Source of the DNA: JAGLTZ01 sp964637695
GTDB lineage: Bacteria; Blakebacterota; Blakebacteria; Blakebacterales; Blakebacteraceae
Assembly (NCBI GenBank): GCA_964637695.1
Contig: CAZWVF010000002.1
Coordinates: 25,552-89,551, forward strand
DNA length: 64,000 nt
Direction: 5' to 3'
Part shown: positions 9,346 to 18,475 of the stretch, piece by piece
How positions within the stretch are numbered: position 1 is the stretch's first letter
How the letters are laid out: the number at the start of each line of letters is the position of its first letter
Notes under the pieces: model-generated
Databases searched by the model: none
What the model was told of the DNA's origin: nothing
The model's input: only the letters and a program-made list of their open reading frames with translations
Made by a program: the position numbers and the translations under genes

Positions 9346-11091
9346 TCAATTTCCGGCTACTTCGTCCGCGTACCTGTTATAGCCGGCGATCTCTTCATCG
9401 ATGGCACTGCGCACATACTCAACAACCTCTTCGAACGGGATCTCCGTCATCTTTTTAGTCGAACGCTGAACCACCTCGGCGACCCCCTTCTCGTACCCCT
9501 TCATGCCGACATTCACCCTGTAGGGCAGACCGAGCATGTCGGCATCCTTGAATTTCGTACCCGCCTGCAGATTGCGATCATCGTAGAGGACCTCAAGACC
9601 TGCCGCCTGCAACTGATTGTACAGTTCGTCAGCCTTTTTGACGATGCGTTCCTCCACCACATTTATCGGCAGCAGGTGAACATGATAGGGAGCGATAGAG
9701 GCGGGCCAGCAGATACCATCGGCATCGGCACTCTGCTCCATCGCCGCCACAGCAATCCTCTCCAGACCTATCCCATACGAGCCCATGACGACCGGTTTTT
9801 CTTCACCCTGCTCGTCCTGAAAGGTGCATCCCATAGACTCGGAGTACTTTGTACCCAGCTTGAAGATGTGTCCCATCTCGATAGCGGTAATAATCCGGAT
9901 TTCAGATCCGCATTCGACACACGCCTCCCCCTCCCTGACTGCACGCAGGTTTACATACTCCGTGACCTTCACATCTCTTTCCAGATTGATATGCGTGAGG
10001 TGGTAGTCGTCCCGATTGGCACCGGTGGCACCATCGAGAAGACCCTGCATTGAGTTGTCGACATATATCTTTACGGTGCCGGGAGCTTTGACGGGTCCTA
10101 TGAATCCTGCCCGCGCCCCCATGATCTTCGTCACCTCTTCAGGCACGGCCGGCCTGACGGCCATTCCGGCAACCTTCATGGCCAGGCCCTCGTTGAGATC
10201 GTGACTTCCGGGAACGAGGAACATCACCGGTTCTTCCTCCGCAGTCATATAGAGCAGACTCTTTATCAGGTGTTGAGGTTCTATGGAGAGGAATGCGGAC
10301 ACCTCGTCAATGGTACGCTGATCGGGTGTATGGACCTCTTCCAGCTCTCCATCACTGCCCTGATCGACTTTCCAGCTGGTGGCGGCCACCTCCACGTTCA
10401 TTACGTACCCGCAGTTATCACAGACGACTGCCCGATCTTCGCCGGCCTGGCTTTCAACCAGGAACTCCTGTGATCCTGTGCCCCCCATCAGTCCCGATGA
10501 AGCTCCCGCAACGAAGAACTTCAAACCGCAGCGTGCAAAGAGCCGGCGATAGGCCAGGGCGTGCAGATCGTAGCCCCTGTCGAGTCCCTCCTGCGATGTA
10601 TCGAGGGTATAGGAATCCTTCATAATGAACTGCCGCGATCTAAGAAGCCCAGACCTCGGCCTCGGTTCATCCCTGAACTTGGTCTGGATCTGGTACCAGA
10701 TCTGGGGCAGATCGCGGTACGACCTTATCTCATTTCGCACGATATCGCTGACAACTTCTTCGTGAGTGGGAGCCAGCAGCATGCCGCGGCCCTTCCGGTC
10801 CTTGAGCCTGAATACGTCATCACCGAAATCGTCGTTTCTGCCGGTTTCATCCCACAGGTCGATCGGGTTCAGTGCGGGGAAGAGGAATTCCTGGCCACCG
10901 ATGGCGTTCATCTCTTCCCTTATTATCTGCTGAGCCTTCAGAAGGCTCCTCCAGAGAAAGGGGAGATAAGAATAGATGCCGGCCGCAAGCAGTCGTACCA
11001 TCCCTCCCTTGAGCATGACTCGATGGCTGGTCACTTCGGCGCCCGCAGGATCTTCTTTTAGAGTAGGAATAAAACCTCTGCTCAACCGCAT
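9346..11091 (-). CDS. proS: Prolyl-tRNA synthetase (bacterial type with editing insert)
   Basis: A 581-residue class II synthetase charging tRNA-Pro. Motif 2 is visible in 'QIQTKFRDEPRPRSGLLRSRQFIMKDSYTLD', cut here by context: FRDEPRPRSGLLR then REFxMKD-like RQFIMKD. Next comes the INS editing domain (~220-385, 'LIKSLLY' and 'GSHDLNEGLAMK'), motif 3 (GSYGIGLERIAVAAME) and an anticodon-binding domain ending in Pro/Gly-rich helices. ATG 11091 has GGAGG four bases upstream; an ATG five codons earlier lacks one. It sits between the PQQ-like gene and the M14 peptidase in the same run, so a housekeeping gene is embedded with secreted-protein genes. Confidence 0.95.
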   Translation of the reverse strand: MRLSRGFIPTLKEDPAGAEVTSHRVMLKGGMVRLLAAGIYSYLPFLWRSLLKAQQIIREEMNAIGGQEFLFPALNPIDLWDETGRNDDFGDDVFRLKDRKGRGMLLAPTHEEVVSDIVRNEIRSYRDLPQIWYQIQTKFRDEPRPRSGLLRSRQFIMKDSYTLDTSQEGLDRGYDLHALAYRRLFARCGLKFFVAGASSGLMGGTGSQEFLVESQAGEDRAVVCDNCGYVMNVEVAATSWKVDQGSDGELEEVHTPDQRTIDEVSAFLSIEPQHLIKSLLYMTAEEEPVMFLVPGSHDLNEGLAMKVAGMAVRPAVPEEVTKIMGARAGFIGPVKAPGTVKIYVDNSMQGLLDGATGANRDDYHLTHINLERDVKVTEYVNLRAVREGEACVECGSEIRIITAIEMGHIFKLGTKYSESMGCTFQDEQGEEKPVVMGSYGIGLERIAVAAMEQSADADGICWPASIAPYHVHLLPINVVEERIVKKADELYNQLQAAGLEVLYDDRNLQAGTKFKDADMLGLPYRVNVGMKGYEKGVAEVVQRSTKKMTEIPFEEVVEYVRSAIDEEIAGYNRYADEVAGN

Positions 11092-11139
11092 GCTGCCTCC
11101 ACTCATCGTAGTATCTGGACTTACAAGACTCTTCCTGAA

Positions 11140-12657
11140 TCAAAACCGGGATGCAACCAGCATCCCTTCGGCATCGATAAAAAAGACTCTGTTCTTTTCG
11201 CTGTCGACAGAGAATGCCGGCAATTCCGTATTAATCTGAACCGAACCACCGATATTCCCCGCCGGAAGATCCACCATCTGTATCGCGGCATTCCCCTCCA
11301 GGGAGGTTACCAGCCACAGTACCGCGGGATCGCCGTCACTGCCGGCACCTGAAAGATGGAAAAGATCATCTCCCGTCAATCTATTCCCTGAGGAAAAGAA
11401 TGACCGGGGTGGAGCGGCGATCTGGAGCGACCAGGAGGTTTCCCCCCTCTCATTTACCCGCAGCAGTTCGCTCCCCCTCGATCCGATCTTCACGAATAGT
11501 ATTCCACCGGACAGGACTTTCGCATATTCGTAATCGTTTCTGGAGGGCGCCCTGTACCGGTTTGATTCCCTGGCGATCCTTCTGCCGTCGATCATGGCCC
11601 AGAGAGTGGTACGCCCCCTGCTTTCGCCGATCAGAATCCCGCTCTGCGTCCAGCAGATGGCCAGAGGATTATCGGATGCAATCCTCGGAGCAGAGCGCCA
11701 GCGCTCTTCACCTGAATTACGGTGAATGAGCTGGATCCGACTTCCATCGGAACGCAGTGCAAGCAGCCATGGATTCTGTTCCTTCACAGGCAGCCATGGA
11801 TCGTCGAGCATCCACTGCACCCCACCGCTGCCGCGATCGATCCTGAAGATCTTCTCACCGGTGGCAAAGAGCAGCTCGCCTGTTGTGCTCAGCCTCAAAT
11901 CCTCCTCTTCCCCTTTTAAATACCCGACCCATTTCAGATCCCCGTTTTCGAGATCGTGCGACGAAACAGAGATCGTTCTTTCCCTTCGATCGACACGGAA
12001 AAGGCGATCGGAGATGATCGAGTAATGCCTGTCGGTTGAAATGACGTGTTCGGAGTCCGCTTCCTCTATTTCCCCAAGATCGAGACGCCACTCCCTCTGC
12101 CCGCTCGAAAGCGACAGGGCCTCAATAGAACCAGAACCACTGTCACTCCGGAAGATGGTTACAACCCTGTTCTTCTCTGCAACGACCTGTACCGACAGGC
12201 ACCGGCCTGAAACGATACCCGTATTCCAGAACATATTCCCCGTGTCGGCGTTCAGGTAATGCAGGCCGTATGAGGAGCCATCCCTCAAACCGGATGAAGG
12301 CGGAGGCCGGTCGAAGTTACGCATGACAATGATATTTGATGAACCGGGTATCTCTTTTATCAGCACCGACGAGGCACCATCTCTGGCCACCGACCACTTC
12401 GGCTGTCCGTTTTCGGAATCGTAACCATCGATAGTGCGCGACCCGATACGCACAACGGTCGCTTTCGAAATACTCTCTATCTTCTCAGTCCGGTCTGCTA
12501 CGGCCCGCTCCCAAAGTCGTGTAACCTGCCGGGGAGAGCTCCCTCTGTCTGAAGAATGATCCCCTGAGTAAATATCAGGCCATGAAGAAACCGCCAGCAG
12601 GGGAAAGAGAAAAATCGCCATTTGCGTGGAGCATCTCTGTCTGATCCGGGATATCAT
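11140..12657 (-). CDS. Exported PQQ-like beta-propeller protein
   Basis: A protein of about 505 residues with an N-terminal signal peptide (MAIFLFPLLAVSSW) and repeated blades of the PQQ/quinoprotein type: W-ER, 'GQPKWSVARD', 'GNMFWNTGIVSG', 'GQREWRLDLG', 'GDLKWVGYL', 'GGVQWMLDDP', 'GEERWRSAP' and 'GETSWSLQI' recur at 40-60 residue spacing. No catalytic residues of a quinoprotein dehydrogenase are evident, so it is more likely a structural or binding propeller in the periplasm, as in BamB-like proteins. ATG 12657 has GGAG seven bases upstream. It is the first gene after tRNA-Arg and leads the operon toward proS. Its exact function is unknown. Confidence 0.72.
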   Translation of the reverse strand: MISRIRQRCSTQMAIFLFPLLAVSSWPDIYSGDHSSDRGSSPRQVTRLWERAVADRTEKIESISKATVVRIGSRTIDGYDSENGQPKWSVARDGASSVLIKEIPGSSNIIVMRNFDRPPPSSGLRDGSSYGLHYLNADTGNMFWNTGIVSGRCLSVQVVAEKNRVVTIFRSDSGSGSIEALSLSSGQREWRLDLGEIEEADSEHVISTDRHYSIISDRLFRVDRRERTISVSSHDLENGDLKWVGYLKGEEEDLRLSTTGELLFATGEKIFRIDRGSGGVQWMLDDPWLPVKEQNPWLLALRSDGSRIQLIHRNSGEERWRSAPRIASDNPLAICWTQSGILIGESRGRTTLWAMIDGRRIARESNRYRAPSRNDYEYAKVLSGGILFVKIGSRGSELLRVNERGETSWSLQIAAPPRSFFSSGNRLTGDDLFHLSGAGSDGDPAVLWLVTSLEGNAAIQMVDLPAGNIGGSVQINTELPAFSVDSEKNRVFFIDAEGMLVASRF

Positions 12658-12697
12658 CTGCACACTCCGGCAGGAGAAGAAATAAATAGAGGAAATC

Positions 12698-12774
12698 TGG
12701 TACCCCGAACAGGATTCGAACCTGTGACCTCATGCTCCGGAGGCATGCGCTCTATCCAACTGAGCTACCGGGGC
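12698..12774 (-). tRNA. tRNA-Arg(CCG)
   Basis: A complete cloverleaf reads on the minus strand. The acceptor stem pairs GCCCCGG with TCGGGGT (two G-U pairs), the D arm contains TAGCTCAGTTGGATAGAGC, the anticodon stem CATGC/GCATG holds loop CTCCGGA, and the T arm has GGTTCGAATCC. The anticodon CCG reads the Arg codon CGG. The 3' CCA is encoded at 12698-12700. Confidence 0.96.
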
Positions 12775-12851
12775 AGGTTTCTGTTTATCGAGGGAGCCAA
12801 TTAACTGCCATATGCAGTGATTAGAAACATTCAATTATTATTTATAGTGTC

Positions 12852-13035
12852 TAGGAGCCTGTCGGAGTAAGCCACCGGCTGCGGTCTGCGCCGGCAACCG
12901 GCCGACGGCGTTGGCTTTCGCCGGATGTCCTCAACGTAGCACAGTGGCTACGTTTCCGGGCCTCCGGCTCAGCCGCCTGGTCGGGCCGGCGCCAGAGCAA
13001 ACCTCGCGTTCGCCGGTTACTCCGACAGGCTCCTA
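12852..13035. mobile_element. 184-bp MITE, copy 1
   Basis: A non-coding element bounded by perfect 19-bp terminal inverted repeats beginning TAGGAGCCTGTCGGAGTAA. Its centre holds a hairpin AACGTAGC-ACAGTG-GCTACGTT (12933-12954). Read in reverse complement it matches, base for base by eye, the element at 59893-60076. Flanks are CTAG on the left and CTAA on the right; insertion into a TA or YTAR-type target is possible. No transposase for it is present in the window. The right end supplies the TAG stop codon of the HTH gene at 13033-13266. Confidence 0.9.
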
Positions 13036-13266
13036 ACGCGGTAGTACTTCTGACGCAGTTTCAGATTGAGCAATATTCAGCTCACTCTCCCTCTCACCAC
13101 CCGTAGACAGGAATTCCTCGAATTCGTCCTTCATAATCAGATAGCGGCCGCCGACCCGCAGGCCGGGCACAATTCCGCTCTTGATATACTTCAGTACTGT
13201 CTGGCGCGACACACCCAGTATCTCTGCTACTTCGCTGACGAAATAGACCCGCCGCTCGACATCCAT
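13033..13266 (-). CDS. Small helix-turn-helix DNA-binding protein (excisionase/MerR-like fold)
   Basis: A 77-residue protein whose core, from Y-F-V-S-E-V-A-E-I-L-G-V-S to R-Y-L-I, is the HTH_17/excisionase-type winged helix: 'VAEILGVSRQTVLKYIKSG' then a wing 'GLRVGGRYLI'. Such proteins are small transcription factors or recombination directionality factors. ATG 13266 has GGGAG seven bases upstream; the open frame extends further without support. The last codon before the stop abuts the MITE, and the stop TAG is the first three bases of the element, so the ancestral protein may have had a different C-terminus. A TTGACA promoter lies upstream. Confidence 0.75.
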   Translation of the reverse strand: MDVERRVYFVSEVAEILGVSRQTVLKYIKSGIVPGLRVGGRYLIMKDEFEEFLSTGGERESELNIAQSETASEVLPR

Positions 13267-13344
13267 CGTGCGACTCCCTTTCGTGTTCTTCAACAGACTA
13301 CACTCACAAATGGTCGTGAGGGTCACTGTATCGTAAAGATGAAA

Positions 13345-13373
13345 CGTTTACAGCGCTTTTTCTAACTTGTCAA
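13345..13373 (-). promoter_or_regulatory. Candidate sigma-70 promoter for the HTH gene
   Basis: On the minus strand, TTGACA (13368-13373) is followed after 17 bases by TAAACG (13345-13350). The -35 box matches consensus and the -10 is weak. The -35 also forms half of an inverted pair TGTCAA-tcttatt-TTGACA (13368-13386), which could serve as an operator for the encoded HTH protein. This is inference from sequence only. Confidence 0.4.
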
Positions 13374-13446
13374 TCTTATTTTGACATAAATAAACGTAGT
13401 TGAACCTCAGTGCACCATTCCGTGATTACGGTTGATATCCAGACAA

Positions 13447-14832
13447 CTACACCTGTGTTGAAGCCTCCACAACGGCTCCCAGGGCCCCGAGTACTTCCGG
13501 GTCGAAATACCTGTTGACTTTCCCTTCCATGAACCTGACTGCAGCAACAGGATCAAGGCCTCTTCGATAGGGCCGGTCGGAAATAAGCGCATCGTAAACG
13601 TCTGCCGTGGAGAGAATTCGTACCTCGCGGCTCAAATTATCCTCTTTCAGCCGATTGGGATATCCGGAACCGTCGAGTCTCTCATGATGATTATCTATCC
13701 AGGCCCCAATTTCATTAAATACACTGCCGGCGTACCCAATTATCCTCCTTGTATAGTCTATATGTTTCTTTGCCTGTTCGTACTCGGGTCCGGTCAGCCA
13801 CTTCGGCTTGTCAAGCACCTGGTTGCTCACACCGGCTTTGCCAAGGTCGTGCGCCATGCCCGCTATTCCGAGCGAAGCCGCCAGGTCTTCTGCCATTCCC
13901 AGCTCAAGAGATATCAGATAAGCAGTACGTGCAACATTCCATGAGTGGTTCTGCCTGTAGGGTGATTTGCCGTCTACAAGGCCGACCAGCATGGATAAGA
14001 AGGCAGCCAGCTGACCATATGTGACAGCCAGCTTCTCATGAGGTATCCGGCTGAGCAGCTGCTTACTCACCTGACCGCCGGTGAAAATCCCCCAGAAACG
14101 GACATTCTGGCTGATGTCCACCAGCACCTTTGCTTCAGCTGGTCCGATCTGTTTTCCGGAGAGTTTCATCGATTCCGACCGAACGAATTCCGGACTGTGT
14201 CCTCTTTCACCAGCCGATGCTATGGCAGTCTCCAGACAGTCTGCAGCCGTCATGACCCTCTGGACCAGGGGGATATCGTCACCCCTTATCCCGACCGGGT
14301 ACCCGTGTCCGTCATATCGTTCGTGATGACCCTGAACGAGGGTTGCGACGGAAGGCGGCAAGGGCAGTTCCTCCAGAATGGCACTGCCATCTGTGACATG
14401 CTGGATCAGGAGTTCTGATACCTTCTCTATACTCCCTTTGCGGACGTGGATTGCCAGATCCTCAACTGCGTCGAGAGGGTGATTCACCAGCAGTTCCGAC
14501 TCGAGAGAACTGGTTATTTCTGTCAGTTCGTGGGTAATCTTGAAGAGGCCGACGTCATGGAAAAGTGAAGCCAGAGTGACATCAACCACATCTTCGGCAT
14601 CCAGTTTCAGACCGACGGCCAGTTCCTGAGCTATATAAGCAGTCCGCTGGGCATGTCCGAAGGCGTGCCCTTCCACAAGATCGATAGCGGCGCCATAGAT
14701 AAACCCGATATCGGCCAGATTCAGTTCAGTCGCAACTTTCTGATCTGTTCCTGCCTTACTGCCTGCAGGCAATTCTCCTTCGCCTTCCTCGTAAATGAGG
14801 TTCCAGATTTTTTTCAGAAAATCACGGCTCAT
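13447..14832 (-). CDS. Protein with two tandem HD-GYP domains
   Basis: A 461-residue cytosolic protein with two HD-type phosphohydrolase domains. The first has FHDVG and HHERYDGHGYP (about residues 60-240); the second has HDLGKAG, NHHERLDGSGYPNRL and 'DVYDALISDRPYRRG' (about 290-450). HD-GYP domains hydrolyse cyclic di-GMP. The second carries the full GYP-loop signature; the first has a Gly-His-Gly-Tyr-Pro version. Neither a receiver nor a sensor domain is attached. It ends the minus-strand run sppA - HU - small ribosomal protein - HD-GYP; a 15-base gap to the small ribosomal protein gene suggests cotranscription. Confidence 0.85.
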   Translation of the reverse strand: MSRDFLKKIWNLIYEEGEGELPAGSKAGTDQKVATELNLADIGFIYGAAIDLVEGHAFGHAQRTAYIAQELAVGLKLDAEDVVDVTLASLFHDVGLFKITHELTEITSSLESELLVNHPLDAVEDLAIHVRKGSIEKVSELLIQHVTDGSAILEELPLPPSVATLVQGHHERYDGHGYPVGIRGDDIPLVQRVMTAADCLETAIASAGERGHSPEFVRSESMKLSGKQIGPAEAKVLVDISQNVRFWGIFTGGQVSKQLLSRIPHEKLAVTYGQLAAFLSMLVGLVDGKSPYRQNHSWNVARTAYLISLELGMAEDLAASLGIAGMAHDLGKAGVSNQVLDKPKWLTGPEYEQAKKHIDYTRRIIGYAGSVFNEIGAWIDNHHERLDGSGYPNRLKEDNLSREVRILSTADVYDALISDRPYRRGLDPVAAVRFMEGKVNRYFDPEVLGALGAVVEASTQV

Positions 14833-14847
14833 GGCAGTTCAAACTGA

Positions 14848-14943
14848 TCAGCGTACCTTCTTCTTGTGACGATTGGCCCTCATCCGCTTCTTTCTTTTGT
14901 GTTTTGCGATTTTCTTTCTCTTACGCTTCTTGCCGCATGGCAT
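14848..14943 (-). CDS. AURKAIP1/COX24-type small basic ribosomal protein
   Basis: A 31-residue, extremely basic protein beginning M-P-C-G-K-K-R-K-R-K-K and ending N-R-H-K-K-K-V-R. This matches the short bacterial AURKAIP1/COX24-domain family (consensus MPSGKKRKRHK...HKRKKR.R..RHKKK), found in Bacteroidota and related phyla and associated with the small ribosomal subunit. The Cys at position 3 replaces the usual Ser. It sits between HU and the HD-GYP gene on the same strand. It is easily missed because of its length. Confidence 0.85.
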   Translation of the reverse strand: MPCGKKRKRKKIAKHKRKKRMRANRHKKKVR

Positions 14944-15033
14944 TACAACTCTATCCTCCCATTGAATTTCGAACCTATATCCTTCCTTAAAGACGTGATA
15001 AGGTAGGAAGTGTCCGTGGGAGATGAAAGCCCT

Positions 15034-15327
15034 TTATATCAGTGGCCTCTCCCTGTCTGCCACCGCATCCTTCAGATCCCGCGAGGGTTTGAAGGTGGGA
15101 ACAAACTTGGCCGGAATATCTACAGGCTCCCCCGAACGGGGATTTCGAGCCCGGCGTGCCGCCCTCTCCTTGATCTTGAACGTACCGAAGCCGCGGATCT
15201 CGACCGTCTCACCCGAAATCATTGCCGCCTTGAGGGTCTCCAGCATTCCCTCGACAACAAGTGCGGTGTCAGTCTTGGTCAAACCGGTCATTTCAGCTAT
15301 AGCTTCGACGATATCGGCCTTAGTCAT
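15034..15327 (-). CDS. HU/IHF-family DNA-binding protein
   Basis: A 97-residue nucleoid protein. It opens MTKADIVEAIAEMTG, carries the family's helix 'TALVVEGMLETLKAAMISGETVEIRGFGTF' (quoted in two parts: the helix, then GETVEIRGFGTF), and the DNA-bending arm 'RAARRARNPRSGEPVDIP' with the intercalating Pro in RNP. Length and motif order are standard. HU and IHF subunits cannot be told apart with confidence from this sequence. It is 18 bases downstream of sppA. Confidence 0.93.
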   Translation of the reverse strand: MTKADIVEAIAEMTGLTKTDTALVVEGMLETLKAAMISGETVEIRGFGTFKIKERAARRARNPRSGEPVDIPAKFVPTFKPSRDLKDAVADRERPLI

Positions 15328-15345
15328 GCCGAATTTCTCCTTCGG

Positions 15346-16254
15346 TTAGCGCATAAGATAGAGCACTCGGGGCCCGTCCAGCGGACCCAGTCCAAGCTCC
15401 GTTTTAATCTCATCAACTCCCGCCCTGCCCATTATCAGATCCCATATTGTCAGCCTGCGCGGCCTGCCCGGGCGGATCAGATCGGGATCCTCCCCCAATC
15501 CGGCCATCGTTCCAACCAGAGCCCGTGCGTCGTGCATATCCCCGGTCCGGTCTGCAAATCCCCATTCTACAGCCTGCCGTCCGGTAAAGACACGCCCATC
15601 CGCGTACACTTCGAGAACTCCGTCTTCCAGATCCCGGCTCGTGCGAACGACTTCGAGGAATTGATCGTAGCTGTCATTGATTACTTCTTCAAACCACGCG
15701 CGATGGCTTTCAGTCGGTTCCTCGAAGGGATTCCCCATATCCTTGTAAGGCCCGCTGGTAATCGTTTCCCACCTCACCCCCACTTTATCCATTATCCCCG
15801 TGAAAACCGGATACTGCAGGATCACTCCGATACTGCCTGTCAAACTGCCTGGATGGGCTATGATGGTATCGGCGGCACACGCCACGTAGTATCCACCGCT
15901 GGCGGCAACGGCTCCCATATAAGCCACGACAGGTTTATTGTTTTCATGCCTGGCCCGCAGGAGTGCCCGATAGATTTCGTCGGATCCTACAATCGTGCCG
16001 CCGGGGCTGTTGATCTTGACCAGCAGACCCTTGATATCTTTCCTCGATGCGTAATCGTCGATAAGCTTGACGATGCGTTCCACGCTTTTAATCTGTCCCT
16101 CAACCTCTATCAGACCAATCGCCGGAGACCAGCGGAATTCGAAACCACCCATCAGCGAAGCCGCTCCCCTGATCGCGATCAGAAAGAGGGCAAGGAAAAA
16201 GACTGCAGCAGTACCGATCAGAAGTGTCCTGTATGTGGAATGTCTGCCTGCCAT
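15346..16254 (-). CDS. sppA: Signal peptide peptidase SppA (S49 family)
   Basis: A 302-residue membrane-anchored S49 serine protease of the short, single-domain form. One transmembrane segment (residues ~10-30) precedes the protease core: INSPGGTIVGSDEIY (substrate-binding strand), the catalytic Ser in AASGGYYVACAAD, and catalytic Lys in the 'SGPYKDMGNPFEEPT' region. SppA degrades cleaved signal peptides in the membrane. ATG 16254 is preceded by GAGGACAAA. It is followed closely by HU, with the lytic transglycosylase gene upstream on the same strand. Confidence 0.92.
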   Translation of the reverse strand: MAGRHSTYRTLLIGTAAVFFLALFLIAIRGAASLMGGFEFRWSPAIGLIEVEGQIKSVERIVKLIDDYASRKDIKGLLVKINSPGGTIVGSDEIYRALLRARHENNKPVVAYMGAVAASGGYYVACAADTIIAHPGSLTGSIGVILQYPVFTGIMDKVGVRWETITSGPYKDMGNPFEEPTESHRAWFEEVINDSYDQFLEVVRTSRDLEDGVLEVYADGRVFTGRQAVEWGFADRTGDMHDARALVGTMAGLGEDPDLIRPGRPRRLTIWDLIMGRAGVDEIKTELGLGPLDGPRVLYLMR

Positions 16255-16290
16255 TTTGTCCTCAGGTCGGAGCTGCTCATCTGAAGATGA

Positions 16291-18381
16291 TCAGCTTTGA
16301 TTACCTCCCATGCCTGCCTGCCTGGCTGCTTCTTCTGTTACGATCAATTTTCTGCCCGGATAGATCGTGTTCCCTGTCAATCCGTTCCACTTTTTCAGAT
16401 CGGTCACGCTGACTTTGTATCTCTGCGAGATATCCCAGAGGGTATCGTTGCGGCCGATTGTATACACACCATCGGCCGGCAGGTTTGCCGTGGCAACAGC
16501 CGGCCTTGCCGCAACGCGGTTCCGTCTCGGGTAGATGGTCAGGGTCTGGCCGATGTAGATAGTGTTGTTCCTCAGGTTGTTCCAGCCGCGTATCTGAATC
16601 CAGGTCACTCCATATCTGGTTGCCAGGCCGCTGATGGTTTCACCTCTGCGAATCCTTACACGGATCGGTGTTCCGCTGCCCTCCACAACCCTCTGCCTGG
16701 TCAGACTGCTGATCTCCTCTTCGGTCAGGTAACGTGATTCCTCGTATTTCGGAATCCGCAACTCGGTTCCAACCTGGAGATTCCGGTCGTTCCTGATATT
16801 GTTGTGTTCGCGGATCAGGTTCCATGCCACACCCCAGTTATCGGCGATTTCGCCGCCTGTATCTCCGCTCCGGATCAGATGTGTCGCGTAACTGACTCTC
16901 GGTTCCTCCGGTATCTGCTCCAGTTGTGTTATGAAGGCATCGGTCGTACCCCTGGGCAGACGCAGCTCCCACCCGTCGCGCGGAGTGATCCTCCAGCGAA
17001 GCTGGGGATTGAGTTCGACCAGTTTGCTTTCAGGAACATCGATCCATTTCGCTGCGTCTGCGAGTTTAAGCGGCCTTGGAATATGGACCGTCTCATAACT
17101 GTCCGAGAACTTCGTCTGGTAGGCTATATCTGTGAACCCGAACCTGGCAGGGTTCTTCGAGATCGCCAGTGCCGCCAGAAAATACGGCACGTAGTTCTTG
17201 GTCTCTCCTGGTAACCTGTTATAGATAGACCAGTAATCGAGTCCTCTGCGGTTCCTTTTTGCCCACCGCTGTGCGCTGCGGACCCGGCCCTCACCGCTGT
17301 TGTAGGCCGCCATCGCAAGCGGCCACGACTGGAATTCTTCGTAAAGAATCTTCAGATAGGCGGAGGCGGATACTGTGCTCATGGCGAAATCACGTCTCTC
17401 ATCCACAAGACCCTGAGCCGCAGATGTCTCAAGACCGAATTTCCGCGCCGTATAGCTCATGAACTGCCACGGCCCCACGGCACTGGCCCTCGAATATGCC
17501 CGGGGGCTGAAGCCGCTTTCGATCATGCAGAGGTAGACCATATCCCTCGGCAGACCCTCCGAAACCAGAAGCTCTTCCACCATCGACTGGTATCGCCCCG
17601 ATCGCTCGAGCCAGACCTTGAAGTTGTTCTTACCACGGCCCACATAATAGGAGAGCGAGCTGTAGATCCTCCTCCACGCCGAAGCGGGATAATCATCCAG
17701 TCCCATCTCTATGTCAATCTGACCCTCCGCCCTCATCTGAAGAAGCAGATCCCTGATCTCCTGCCAGGAACCGGGAGCGGGTTCCACCGCTTCATCCATT
17801 GCATCGTTCATGGCTTCCAGGTCGATAATCATTCCATCCTGATCGAGACCGGATTCGAAGATCATGGTATCCAGGTAAGGCAGGAGCTGGTCGTAAAGGA
17901 TGTTCGACCTGTTCCAGAGACTCTCGAACTCGTCACGCAGCCGCAACAGCGCCTCGTGCCTGATCAGTTCCTCTTCGTTCTGTGGGTATTCTGTTTCCAG
18001 AAAAGTGCGGGAAGGGATGAGCAGATCTGCATCGAAAAGCACCCTCTGCGCTTCCTTGACATCGAATTCAGCCGACTGGAAATCCCCGACGTCGAAACTC
18101 GATTCGCCTTTCTCCAGCAGGAATCCGGCCTCGTCCAGGAATACCCGTGCACCAGTAACAGGCGTCTGCTCTGTGCCTCCACTCTGCTCTGCTGAATCGA
18201 TCCGTTGCCGGTCCACTGCGACAGCCTCAGGTTGAACCGATCCTCCGGAGAGGCCATCAAAAGGCTCAGTGCCGGTACCCGAAATAAAGGGAAGTGACTC
18301 AACAAAAGAACAGCCCGCCAGCAGCAGGGCCGGCATGAGAAGAGACAGTCTATTCAGGCATTTCCTGGCAGATACATACAA
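16291..18381 (-). CDS. mltD: MltD-type lytic murein transglycosylase lipoprotein with three LysM repeats
   Basis: A lipoprotein of about 696 residues. The signal ends in the lipobox LLAGC. The SLT domain has the catalytic Glu in YLCMIESGF, followed by SAVGPWQFM, AMAAYNSGEGRV and 'ETKNYVPYFLAALAI', the MltD pattern. Three LysM modules close the protein (IRSGDTGGEIADNWG..., RRGETISGLATRYG..., GRNDTLWDISQRYK...). It cleaves peptidoglycan glycan strands, yielding anhydro-muropeptides. I choose TTG 18381, which has AAGGAG nine bases upstream and gives a normal lipoprotein signal; the open frame extends further but into the upstream gene. Confidence 0.88.
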   Translation of the reverse strand: MYVSARKCLNRLSLLMPALLLAGCSFVESLPFISGTGTEPFDGLSGGSVQPEAVAVDRQRIDSAEQSGGTEQTPVTGARVFLDEAGFLLEKGESSFDVGDFQSAEFDVKEAQRVLFDADLLIPSRTFLETEYPQNEEELIRHEALLRLRDEFESLWNRSNILYDQLLPYLDTMIFESGLDQDGMIIDLEAMNDAMDEAVEPAPGSWQEIRDLLLQMRAEGQIDIEMGLDDYPASAWRRIYSSLSYYVGRGKNNFKVWLERSGRYQSMVEELLVSEGLPRDMVYLCMIESGFSPRAYSRASAVGPWQFMSYTARKFGLETSAAQGLVDERRDFAMSTVSASAYLKILYEEFQSWPLAMAAYNSGEGRVRSAQRWAKRNRRGLDYWSIYNRLPGETKNYVPYFLAALAISKNPARFGFTDIAYQTKFSDSYETVHIPRPLKLADAAKWIDVPESKLVELNPQLRWRITPRDGWELRLPRGTTDAFITQLEQIPEEPRVSYATHLIRSGDTGGEIADNWGVAWNLIREHNNIRNDRNLQVGTELRIPKYEESRYLTEEEISSLTRQRVVEGSGTPIRVRIRRGETISGLATRYGVTWIQIRGWNNLRNNTIYIGQTLTIYPRRNRVAARPAVATANLPADGVYTIGRNDTLWDISQRYKVSVTDLKKWNGLTGNTIYPGRKLIVTEEAARQAGMGGNQS

Positions 18382-18475
18382 ACTCGTGTAACTCCTTGTA
18401 GCATATGGAGTTTCTGGCAATCGAATATAACCGGGTTGGGAAGGTGGTGTCAACCGGTGTCCCGATTCAGAACAC

